Shown piece by piece: positions 1 to 9,539 of a stretch of DNA of 56,957 bases. The notes beneath the pieces were generated by a model. It ran no database searches, was not told the DNA's origin, and saw only the letters and a program-made list of their open reading frames with translations. A program made the position numbers and the translations under genes. Origin of the DNA: Priapulus caudatus (Eukaryota; Priapulida; Priapulimorpha; Priapulimorphida; Priapulidae); assembly GCF_000485595.1 (NCBI RefSeq), contig NW_014577109.1, forward strand, positions 379,826-436,782, in the 5' to 3' direction. The number at the start of each line of letters is the position of its first letter. Positions within the stretch are counted from its first letter, which is position 1.

Positions 1-262
1 CGCCCCTGATTCGCACACTTCACGTGCTCATACATTGCCGCCCCCCCCCCCCCCAAAAAAAAATAAAATCCTGGCTACGCGCCTGTGAATGAATACAGAT
101 CAAAATATTATGAATAAGAATACCCGAAATGAAATAGATATATCGATCACCTACAGATACGTTGACTATGAAAACGGGAGTTAGGGGGAGTTATGTAGAG
201 CTATATAGATGCATGGCCGCGTAGCCACAATAGGCACAATACTGTCACCATAAACACACAGA

Positions 263-299
<37 letters not shown>

Positions 300-433
300 G
301 CGCGCGCGCACGCACGCATGCACGCACGCACGCACACACACACACACACACACGCGCGCGCGTGCGCGCGCGCACGAACACGCATGCAGGCACGCACGTA
401 CGCACGCGCGCATACACAATTTATATATATATA
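1..433. repeat. Poly-C/A tract and alternating (CA)n/(CG)n tract
   Basis: At 44-64 a C run is followed by an A run and a CCTGGCTACGCGCCTG end, which looks like the tail of a dispersed repeat. From 264 to about 415 the strand alternates CA, CG and ACGC units, a purine-pyrimidine pattern. The long threonine/histidine or valine/cysteine reading frames here are by-products of the repeat. Confidence 0.85.
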
Positions 434-762
434 CAGGCCCGTATGGAGGGGGTGCGACGGGTGCGCCCCCCCCCCCTCACAGCCACAGGCTGCGGAGGTC
501 TACTTTTTTGTGGGAAAAATCCATTTTGAAGTTCAAATAATTTGAGAAATGTCCACGTTCTGAGGTTCGCTTTTGGCTGCCTGTTTTCATATCATACTGC
601 CTTCAAAACGCGCGAAATGCAGTCTCAGACAACCTAATTTTCAAAATTTTCCGGGCGGACATATGCCCCCGGACCCCCCTAGAGACTGGCGGCTCTGGCG
701 CTCGTTAGGTCCGCATACTTGTTGGATCGCACTCTCCCGTAAAAAAACTGCCTACGGGCCTG
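434..762. mobile_element. Non-autonomous DNA transposon with CAGGCCCGTA ends (hAT-like)
   Basis: The left end reads CAGGCCCGTATGGAGGG. The right end is the inverted TACGGGCCTG (753-762), giving 10-bp perfect terminal inverted repeats around 329 bp. It sits inside an (AT)n tract, so the target duplication cannot be measured. A transposase frame is absent. CAG-starting termini suggest the hAT superfamily, but this is inference. Confidence 0.6.
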
Positions 763-2532
763 ATATATATATATATATATATATGGTATCTCTTATATAG
801 CCTATAGCCTATAGCTTATAGCATACACTATGATGGGCATTTTTATGCCAAACCATTCGTGAGCATGGATGGGCTCCCTACTTTATACATATTATTTCAA
901 CAAAACAATGTTTCTTTTGGTAGAATTGTCACATCTATAGATATTTATACAGAGACTAGTCTATTCTATTTTTGGTTGCATCTATACCCTCCGCCTTCTG
1001 CATGTCTTGCTGTTTCTAATGATCTGCTGCTGTTTGCATAGCTGCAGTTTCATCTATCGCCCGAGAGGTGGCGTGCTGTTCTTGCTCACATAAACCATGC
1101 AAGGACAATCCAATCAGCTGGTTGAACATGTAGTCCTTCAACTCTACTTGTACAAGACAAGCGTGGAAAACTAAATCTGTTAGCAGTTTCTTACCTAAAC
1201 AAAATAAAGAAAAAAGAAGTCCTGTGTGAGTATATATTGTCACCTAGCTCTAGTACTATAGGAATAGCCCGCGTACAGTTGCCGCAGGTCACCCTACTGT
1301 TTCAATCACTATCGAGGCCTGGCTCTTGAAATCATAAGACTAAACACTATGTCTATGGCTAGCTAACGCAGATGGGGTCGCTGTCGTATCAGGTACTACA
1401 GATATGTACCCGAGGTAGTTTTAGGTTGTTTAGTATTATGTTTATATTTTTATATAATTAGGAGGTAGTTTTAGGTTGTTTAGTATTATGTTTATATTTT
1501 TATATGAGGTATGTTTAGGGTTAGAGTTAGGGTTCAGCATTACTATAGTATAAGTATAACTCTAACAGTAACAGTACAGTACTCCAAAACTTATCACTTA
1601 TGTGAAAGCTGACTATTATGCCTTCATGGGAGCACTCACAATGAATCGATAAACACAGGAATTTGGGAATGAACGGCTTTTTTCGGAGACGCCGGCTAAC
1701 TCACGTCTGCTCACATCAATGTCTGCCAAGCAATAGAGCGAGAGAGGGCGCACCTCGCGCATGCGGCAACACCGCGCCACTTTCTGACACTATCCGAAAC
1801 TATGACGCCGTCACACTTATCATGGCATAAATTCCCTTCCAAATGAACTGGATTTACCTGCCATACAAAATTTTTTGCCATAGTCAGCGGCTAGCACTAG
1901 CAATACTAGCATGATTTGTGAAGCAACATTGTAGTTGTCACAATGTGTGAACAGCATTACTGTATGTATTACTATTACTATTGCTGAAAGGGTCGTTGTC
2001 GTATCAGGTACTACAGATATGTACCCGAGGTACATATATGTATACACAAAGTGTACCAGACTTGTACTACAGAAGTGTACCCTAACCCTAAGGCCTGTAC
2101 AAATGTTGGCGTAGCCCAAGATCGATCATAGACATCATCAAAAGCAGGTTTGATCATAATATGTTCTAAAAATGTCAGGAAACGTGTTTAAAAGTAATAA
2201 CAATGTCATATGATAGGCTAAATACGTTCTAGATGTCATATTCCCTTTAAAGTTACACAGCTGTATCTTTATTACTGTACTACCAGTAGGTATAGCAAAG
2301 CCTATCATAGATTTTAGATCTGTATTAGTAGTATCCTAGATATATGCTCTGAGCGCGAACACGGTGGCAGGAGAGCGCACTTGATTCGGTTGCCAGTGAG
2401 TTTATCAGAAGAATACCTGGCTACAGTACACGTCAGTTGAGCGCTGTCGCTCTGCGGCACTTGTTGTAATATTTAGAGCCTTACTAGCTATGACTGGAGA
2501 TACATTTTTATTGCATCACACGTTGATTTCAG
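763..2532. other. Region upstream of the first recognised LDHD exon
   Basis: Apart from the repeats listed, this stretch shows no recognisable gene. It should hold or precede the first LDHD exon. A good donor GTGAGT at 2396 lies downstream of a frame without an in-frame ATG, so I did not call it. Confidence 0.4.
1377..2032. repeat. 42-bp direct repeats flanking a 50-bp tandem duplication
   Basis: The stretch around GTATCAGGTACTACAGATAT occurs at 1376-1417 and again at 1991-2032 with about one mismatch. Right after the first copy, a unit beginning GAGGTAGTTTTAGG is duplicated with a period of 50 bp (1412-1505). No coding potential is seen here. Confidence 0.7.
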
Positions 2533-2663
2533 CTGTCAGCCATCCAGCATAGTCAGGTCACGGCTGAGATTGTCAACCAGCTGGCTTTTATACTGGGAAG
2601 CGAACACGTGAGCACTTCACCTTCTGCTAGAGAACATCATGGCCATGATGAATCATTCCACAA
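2533..2663 (+). CDS. LDHD: LDHD exon a (N-terminal part)
   Basis: This encodes the segment with [20 protein letters not shown], matching the N-terminal LDHD block that precedes the FAD domain. The acceptor is after TTTCAG (2527-2532). The donor GTGGGT starts at 2664 and leaves phase 2, which joins to the G at 2845. The first 15 or so residues are poorly conserved, so the exact acceptor could be a few codons further in. Confidence 0.85.
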
Positions 2664-5600
2664 GTGGGTGTAATCTCAGGAAAGCCTAACCAATTGTATG
2701 TATTCTTTTGTAATAGGGCAATGCCATGTATCACTGCATGCAAAGTGAGCATCGATACTATTTGTACCGGAGCACTATTTGTTTGGACACACTATTGTGA
2801 ATCCTAAGCCACTGCAAGGCTTGACTTCTTTTCTTACTGTATAGGTGTGCTCCTCCTGCTGTCGTTGTGTGGCCAACTCGCGTTGAGCTTGTGAGTGAAG
2901 TGATCAAGGTGTGCAATGAGCATGTCATTCCTGTAATCCCATTTGGAACAGGAACTGGTTTTGAAGGTGGTGTCACAGCAGTAAAGGTAATTGGCTATGT
3001 AATGCATATATCCTTTAATATTTTGAAAAATCTTAGTTTAGTGAAAAGTGGCTGGAACAGAAGGCAGTCAGAACAATTAAGTAATTAACTATATGCCATG
3101 CACGATGCATTAGAACCACCTGTATCTAGCAGCAGCAGCATCTGTGTAGTGTCATCCATATGAGACGGGATACTAGAGAAGCGTTGCCGAAAGAAGGTGT
3201 TGAACTCCTTGGAATCCTAGACCCGCCACTGAACAATTACATATTTTGGGAGCAGAGAACAATGAACAAAAATACCGCCTTTTCGCATGGCGCCCAAAAC
3301 AAAGATTGCAGAGCTGAGAGGTAGGGGAGCCGTAGGGTGTGGAGAGGGAGGCGGAGGAGCCAGTGAAATATTAAGTCATCTACTATATTGCGCAGTTCGC
3401 TGTTTTTGGCCCCCCTTGTTAAAAAATCCTGGCTACGCCACTGTTTTTTGGTGTTTTCTGATTATATTATTATGTGATTGAAAATGGGAGATTTGGGGAT
3501 TTTTTTTGGGACAACCAGAAATTGTTCCGGACAACCCGATTTGATGCCGGGGTTGTCCGCAGGACAACCACATTTTTTTTCTTATTTCGAGCACTGCTAT
3601 TAGTAACTAGACAGAGGGCACTCACGGAGAGTGCATACCTCCGCGAGCATGTAACATGTATGTGTTACGAGCTGGCTTGCCGCTTGCTGCTGGCTGCTGC
3701 TGACTGACTCGCCTGCTGCTGACTCGCCGCTCGCTGGTGGCGGCTGCTGACTCGCCGCTCGCTGGTGGCGGCTGCTGACTCGCCGCTCGCTGGTGGTTTC
3801 TGCTGACTCACTCACCTGCTGCTGACTCGCCGCTCGCTGGTGGCGGCTGCTGACTCGCCGCTCGCTGGTGGCGGCTGCTGACTCGCCGCTCGCTGGTGGT
3901 TGCTGCTCAAGCAACTGTGAATAAATTCTGTTGTTGTTGTTTAAAGCATGTTGGCGAAAGCAGTCCATTACTGTCGTCATGTTTGCATACCAACTCTGAA
4001 GACTGCTAAATGTTGCGATGCCTTGGCCCAAGGACATCTGCAACACACCCGGAAGGTACATGATTATAGTTAGTTTGTAGTGTTGTTTGCAAAGTATGTC
4101 TATAGTAGTAATAACTGTATGTACATGCCAGCCAATTCAATTTCTGTCATTCTCCAGTTCATTAGCTCAGCTGACGAAGTCAGATGCAGCTTGTAGAATC
4201 GCATGATTGTCCGTCCGTCCGCGCGTCCGTCAGTGCGTCCGTCAACAGTTGGGCACAAATCTTAATCGCTCGACGTACGGTCTTGATATTCGGGACGTCG
4301 GGGGGGATCGCGAAAAGGACTCGGGATGTCGAATTTGGGGGTCAAAGGGTCAAAGGTCAAGATGTGTCAATGGAAGGGGAATATTTCCCCCTTAAAGCCT
4401 GTATTGCGAGATTTTTGCTCAGAAAAACTAAATATAGCTGAATATAGTCTCACCTGACAGCGAAAATATCACTGATTACACCAACATTAAAAATACTAAG
4501 ATTTTATGCAGTTATAGCATCGTAACAGCAATGCATTTTATTGTGTCGCGATAATGCCTAATGGCAGAATTGGTAAACTTGTATTTGTGTCGGTGATGAA
4601 TTGAAAACAAGTGCGTGCTTGTACTGTGTCTATGGAAGATAAGCGGTGGCCACAAGCTATTCCATACTTCCTGTTAGTTCAAGATGACAGAAAACGAATG
4701 TTTACAAAAACGAATTAGCTCGAAACTGGCAGTTTTCGGTGAATACGAAGGTTCTAAGACATTTTATTGTTACTCTAGACAATTGCTGTTACTCAAGCAA
4801 TAACGGTAGGTGTCATGAAAGTGATGAAAACACTGGAAAACTTTTGCAATAGTTACTTTTAGGACTGTCATCGATGCCCACCTCATCGATAAATCGCGAT
4901 GGATTTGCGTCCGATATCGATATCGAAATAAATCGAAAAATAGCGATCCGATTTTTTTTTTTTTTTTGCTAAAATGTAGCCAGCGGAGCATCGGTAGCAT
5001 TTTTGACTGAGCGCCGCGCCGCCATTATCGGAAGTAGTCCAGGGCGCATGCATACAGAGACAATCAATAACTGTGGTGTTCTATTGTCTCTGGTGCGTAT
5101 CCTGTCTCACTGATCTCTATAATAAAATCTGTCTACCGTAAAAGCATGCCTGCTGCTTCGCCATCGCCGCGACGCCAGGTCAATCTGGTTGAATTCAGAT
5201 AAATATATACTTCGCCCATGTTGTATTTAAGCACAGCGATGTATAAAATGCATAGTTATCATAGTAGAACACAATACATGAGTTTACTGTACTTTCACGA
5301 TTGAAATCTTTAGTTTGATGAGGAGTGTAACTATGCAGAGATACAATAGCAGATAACAGTGACAATGAAACTAACTGTAATTACTACGAAGACGAATTCG
5401 TATATATCGTATCCTCTAAACTCCGCTGGTCAACGCTAACGCATGAGCGCTATATATTGTTACAATGTCAACAAAAAACTCCGTTATTACAGAAAAGAAA
5501 GCGCGCCTAGTAGCCTACGAAATTGCGGCAGCATTTCTAGCCCGTCTCTACATAACTGGGTAGTGAGATCCCTCGTGCAATGGGCAGAACTGCTCAATTC

Positions 5601-8600
5601 AGCGAAAAGCCGCTTTAACCTAACCCTAGGAAAGGACCGGCGATACTTGCGTTGGGTAGAAGGCAGCGACATTGCTAAAAGTGGCTGCTACGCGGCGTTT
5701 GAGCGCTTCGCGCGGATATCCGGCTGCATACTGTCTAGTGGAATTTATTGTAAATTGTGGTTAAACCCCACATAAAGCAATGCTGACCGTAATGTAACTG
5801 ATGCGTTATAACTAGATATAGATATGTTCTTGCACTAGTTGGCACTGCTGTTCAATTTTATCTATGAAATTTTTCCCCAATTAAACCTTATTATAATGCC
5901 TTATTATATATATTATAATAACTAATCAGCTTGTCTGAAACCACATACTGTTAAATTTCATTTACACAGTAAGTATTTTTTTAAAGGATGCTCTGGGCTC
6001 GCAAATAAGAGGGTAGATTAGTGAGCTTGCTGTAGATGGCGCCACTGTTTTCTTGCAGGGAGGTGTTTGCATGGACCTCACTAAGATGGACCAGATTCTA
6101 GATGTTCGTGCTGAGGACTTCACGGTGACTGTGCAGCCAGGAGTGCAGCGCTCAACACTGAACAACTACCTGCACGACACGGGGCTGTGGTTTCCTGTTG
6201 GTGAGCAGCGCCATCTATGATTAGCTCATGCTCGCATGGTCCCAGATCTTGCATTTGGTCACACTTTAATCGGTCAGGCATCCGTGGTGTACATGCAATT
6301 TTTTGTCGATGAAACAGTTTCAGATGAAGTAATCGTAGATCTAAAAATTTGCTGAACACATGTTAAGAAATTTGTGTGCAGGTGGTAAAGAAGTTAACCC
6401 TGCATCATGAATCCCCCAAATCCTCCATCCTCGTAGTGAGCATGTGAAGATTGGGGATGTTGGTTGTCATGACAGACCCTGGGGCAGACGCATCACTGTG
6501 TGGCATGGCAGCAACCAGCGCATCGGGAACAAACGCTGTCAGATACGGAACCATGCGTGAAAACGTCGCCAACCTGCAAGTGGTCTTAGCCGATGGAAGA
6601 ATTATACACACGTCGGGAAAAGGCAGGTCTACCAAGTGAGTTGGGGCATCCTGACAATACATAGTTACCAAAGTAGTGCCTGAGAAACCATGAATAGAGA
6701 AGGAGTGGATTATACATCGACAGCAGAAGAGTTAAAATAAATTCAGTAGTGAGGCAAAACATGCATCGAAGGCTAACATATCGAAATACTCATCCTCAAA
6801 TTTTAACACCACGCACAGAGATCTTTAACACATGTACCAGCATAGAGGGTCCTCAATTCTAGGGAGTATGTATTTTTTGTATAGCTGTACATTTAAATAT
6901 TTTGTCTTCACCTATTCACAGAGATTAGTTATTTTAATTTAGCACCTAGTCTTACTTTAGTCCGTGCGTTTGGCATCATCAGGAGCATGCCTGGTATAAC
7001 CTATAAGCAGCTTGCTCATGCAGCAGTTTCACACGCGCGTGTGTGTGAGCGTCGATTCGGTTCTTCGTCTTGGTTTATGCGTTGTGCACATTGTTACACA
7101 CAGGAAGACGTCGGCTGGGTACAACCTCACCAACCTGTTCGTTGGCTCGGAGGGCACACTAGGCGTCATCACGCAGGCCACGCTGCGGCTCTACGGGCGG
7201 CCCGAGACAACAGCTTCAGCCGTCTGTTCCTTCCCAGATGTTCAGTCTGCCGTGGACACAACTGTTCAGACTCTTCAGTGTGGCATACCAATGGCTAGAA
7301 TAGGTATGCTGCTTTACAACCGTAGTGAACTTGAGTCTGAATACCCCAGCCAGTCCTGATTTCGAAAAATGTTGATTTTTGGTTTATAACTCATCGAAAC
7401 AATACACTAGTTAGCTGCCTCTCTATGGTGTGTCTTTCTGTGTGATATAACCTATAGCAACACCATAAAATAACTAGCCAGCCAGTCAAGTTAGCAGTCT
7501 TGGACTGGGGGATGGTCTGCATTTTCCAACACTATAAATTTACAATGATGTGGTTGGGATAGCCAAGCATACTCCTAACTAGGTATTCAGTTTTATCATG
7601 CAGTTATAGGCAAGTACTCCTTCTATCGCACCTATTTACCATGCAGCATATGTATCGTTGGAAGATGACTCGTTGTGATTAGTTGTAGTTATGGCGATAT
7701 TTAGCAGAATGTTAAGAGGAACTCTGTTGTGCTTACAGAATTCCTGGATGAGGCGATGATTGATGCATGCAACAAGTACAGTCACCTCAGCTACACGGTA
7801 ACTCCAACCCTGTTTCTAGAGTTTCAAGGTGGTGAGAAGGCTGTCAACGAAAACGTCCAAGCCGTGTGTATGTACTGTTTTATTATAATATACTCGTCTT
7901 TGTGCAAAGTATATCGAAGTTTCACGTAATAATAGTTTGCTAAACATATTCTTTATCATCCAGCATATTACTGGATGTTTATTTTGGCTTGTTTAGTTTT
8001 GTTTGTCACCGCAGTACTCTTGGCAACAGGCTGGAGGTTCCGATTGGTAGGCATATTCCTGTGGTGGTTTTGGGCAGGTGTCTTTAGCTGAATGAAGTTG
8101 AAGTGAGAACTCACAATATTTCTACATAAGTGTAACTAGAGTAAATCCTAAGGTACATATCAGCTACTTCAACTCTGCAGTTATTTCATTCATGCAACAT
8201 GATATTTAAACGTAGAGTACAGGATAGCACCGAAAGAATGGTCATGGTTAGACTGATAGTTCTTACCTATCTGCATCGTGATGTCCGTAAGTTGTTTTGC
8301 TGAAATTCTACTGAAATTTTGCTCGTTGGTTTTAGGCTTTTTTGTCTGTATTTTACAGTGGAAATAGCGCAGATGAATGGAGGCTCGGACTTTCAGTGGG
8401 CTAAGAAACTAGAGGAGCGTAATCATCTGTGGAAGGCACGGCACGACTGCTGGTATGCGAGTAAGTCTCTCATACCGGGAAGCTCAGTAAGTACTCTAAA
8501 TGTTAGTGCATGAGCAGAGGTGTCCTTTCGTCTCTTGTTGGGAAAACCTATATCTCTGTAGAAGCAGTTTATTGGACCTATGTCAATTTCAGTCCGAGTA

Positions 8601-9539
8601 GGGATGTGGAAATGTTTGCATCTGATGGTGAGAAGTGAGTGTTATGTGTCTGAGCGTTCTGAACGTATGTTATAGGCATACTCGACTGATGCGTGTGTTC
8701 CGATAACCAGTTTACCGGAGTGTATCATTGCTGCTAAGGAGGATATAGAGACTGCAGGAGTGAAAGGTAGAGAACAACACAATAATGCATTACATATGTA
8801 TGTGATCATATTCAATATCGTGCATTTTCTATAGCAGAATTTGCAAAATGCCATGCATAAATCCATTCATAGAGTGGCGGAAACCGTATCTAATTAGTCT
8901 GTAGTATCACTGTAGCCAGTGTGTTATTGTTGTGTGACTAGGTTTTATCTTATTGTATTGTTGCTGTTTATATGTTTTCATTGGTTATTTTGTCTAAAGA
9001 AACTGTTGATAATTAACATTTTTCATTTTTGTAATATCGTTAAGGTCCTATTGTCGGTCATGTTGGTGATGGCAACTTCCACATCTTCTTGATTACTGAT
9101 CCCGATGATCCAAACAGCGAGAAGAATATCAGATGGGTAGCTGAGCGGGTAGCAAAGTAAGCTTTCCAACCCATTAATAATTTTATCTTAAATACACTAT
9201 ACAAAAGAGTACTGAATTATGTGCTAGAAATATCTAACTAAGACAGCCATCGGCCCCTAGTGCAGTATGTTTGCTGGAACGAATGAAGTGAAGGATAGTT
9301 TCAGCGACTACAAGACCTTCATCGAACAATCCAGTTACTTGTTGTTTTGACAATGATACAGGAGGGCGCTCAGCGTAGGTGGCACCTGCACGGGGGAGCA
9401 TGGCGTGGGCTTGGGCAAGCAGAAGCTGCTACTCGAGGAGATTGGGGAGGAAGGAGTGAGACTCCAGTGGCAACTCAAGAGGATGCTAGACCCAAACTAC
9501 ATTATGAACCCAGGAAAAGTGCTCCCGCAGCTACCGTGA
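2533..9539 (+). CDS. LDHD: D-lactate dehydrogenase (LDHD-type FAD enzyme), ten exons, 5' exon missing
   Basis: Exons read from splice sites and protein similarity: 2533-2663, 2845-2986, 6059-6200, 6476-6635, 7104-7303, 7739-7867, 8359-8486, 8676-8766, 9045-9156 and 9362-9539. All phases join without a break, giving about 470 residues, close to the animal LDHD length of roughly 500. Visible motifs in this partial model: [11 protein letters not shown] (residues 76-86) and [14 protein letters not shown] (about 139-152) of the FAD-binding PCMH fold; [27 protein letters not shown] (about 378-387) and GTCTGEHG (about 419-426), the metal/substrate-binding histidine motifs of the C-terminal FAD-oxidase domain. 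Family knowledge: LDHD oxidises D-lactate and related D-2-hydroxyacids in mitochondria and passes electrons to cytochrome c. An in-frame TGA at 2524-2526 shows that an upstream exon, probably with the mitochondrial targeting peptide, is needed; I could not place it. The nearest gene is the convergent Go alpha gene. Confidence 0.95.
2845..2986 (+). CDS. LDHD: LDHD exon b (FAD-binding glycine-rich motif)
   Basis: This encodes a segment with [14 protein letters not shown] followed by [15 protein letters not shown], the start of the PCMH-type FAD-binding domain. The acceptor is TATAG (2840-2844) and the donor is GTAATT at 2987. It ends in phase 0, before a 3.07-kb intron. Confidence 0.95.
2987..6058 (+). 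other. Large LDHD intron with repeat remnants
   Basis: This 3.07-kb intron carries two element ends of CGCCACTG type (3227-3234 and near 3437-3444), a copy of the foldback arm family (3604-3905), a TCC GTC-rich stretch near 4210-4245, and a 110-codon open frame (5443-5775) that I do not recognise. No other exon with LDHD similarity is present. Confidence 0.7.
3604..3905 (+). repeat. Partial copy of the foldback arm family with a ~28-bp minisatellite
   Basis: From 3604 the sequence AACTAGACAGAGGGCACTCA, then GTGCATACCTCCGC and ATGTAACATGTATGTGTTAC, matches the left foldback arm at 55395-55560, but without the hairpin insertion found there. It continues into units of about 28 bp containing CTGCTGACTCGCCGCTCGCT. 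The long minus-strand frame over it is driven by the repeat. Confidence 0.75.
6059..6200 (+). CDS. LDHD: LDHD exon c
   Basis: This encodes [14 protein letters not shown], then [16 protein letters not shown] and GLWFPV, continuing the FAD domain. The acceptor follows TTTTCTTGCAG and the donor is GTGAGC at 6201. It begins in phase 0 and ends in phase 1, with the G joining AC of the next exon to give the Asp of DPGA. Confidence 0.95.
6476..6635 (+). CDS. LDHD: LDHD exon d ([11 protein letters not shown] motif)
   Basis: This encodes [20 protein letters not shown], then [21 protein letters not shown]. It is among the most conserved blocks of the family and contacts FAD. Human LDHD has AATGASG where this has AATSASG, recalled from memory. 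The acceptor is GACAG (6471-6475) and the donor is GTGAGT at 6636. Confidence 0.96.
6636..7103 (+). other. LDHD intron, nothing recognised
   Basis: It is AT-rich intronic sequence. I see no repeat family, RNA gene or extra exon in it. The next introns 7304-7738, 7868-8358 and 8767-9044 are likewise featureless. Confidence 0.6.
7104..7303 (+). CDS. LDHD: LDHD exon e (GSEGTLG motif)
   Basis: This encodes [20 protein letters not shown] followed by the linker into the C-terminal cap domain. The acceptor is CACACAG and the donor is GTATGC at 7304. It ends in phase 1, so that G plus AA of the next exon gives the Glu of EFLDEAM. Confidence 0.95.
7739..7867 (+). CDS. LDHD: LDHD exon f
   Basis: This encodes [17 protein letters not shown], then [15 protein letters not shown]. 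Three overlapping GT donors occur (7864, 7866, 7868). Only GTATGT at 7868 keeps the frame into the next exon, and it also keeps the same residue spacing as human LDHD between LEF and SDF. Confidence 0.93.
8359..8486 (+). CDS. LDHD: LDHD exon g
   Basis: This encodes [20 protein letters not shown], then [27 protein letters not shown] inside the exon at 8461 looks like a perfect donor. Using it would break the frame and drop the residues after WYA, so the second GTAAGT at 8487 is preferred. Both could be used as alternatives. Confidence 0.92.
8676..8766 (+). CDS. LDHD: LDHD exon h
   Basis: This encodes [20 protein letters not shown], then [10 protein letters not shown], matching the YSTDVCVPIS block of LDHD. 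The acceptor is TTATAG (8670-8675) and the donor is GTAGAG at 8767. It begins in phase 0 and ends in phase 1. Confidence 0.93.
9045..9156 (+). CDS. LDHD: LDHD exon i (HVGDGNFH motif)
   Basis: This encodes [20 protein letters not shown], then [24 protein letters not shown] carries the histidines that bind the catalytic metal in this family. The acceptor is GTTAAG (9039-9044), a weak polypyrimidine context, and the donor is GTAAGC at 9157. Confidence 0.95.
9362..9539 (+). CDS. LDHD: LDHD terminal exon (GTCTGEHG motif and stop)
   Basis: This encodes [20 protein letters not shown], then [20 protein letters not shown] and [17 protein letters not shown] with TGA at 9537-9539. GTCTGEHG and the PGKV end are hallmarks of the C-terminal FAD-linked oxidase domain. 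The acceptor is GATACAG, ending at 9361. Confidence 0.96.

Noticed and set aside
1506-1533. Telomere-like GGGTTAG units (also CCCTAACCCTAA at about 2079)
   Set aside because: Only two or three imperfect units in each place; too short to be an interstitial telomere.
2344-2395. Possible first LDHD exon ending at donor GTGAGT (2396)
   Set aside because: The frame that would join in phase 0 has no ATG; the only nearby ATG is in another frame.
3600-4061. 153-codon minus-strand frame rich in Ser, Arg and Gln
   Set aside because: It is produced by the roughly 28-bp minisatellite inside a foldback-arm copy; there is no domain and no splice context.
5443-5775. 110-codon frame in the large LDHD intron
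   Set aside because: There is no similarity I recognise, and it is on the coding strand of another gene's intron; possibly part of an unknown repeat.
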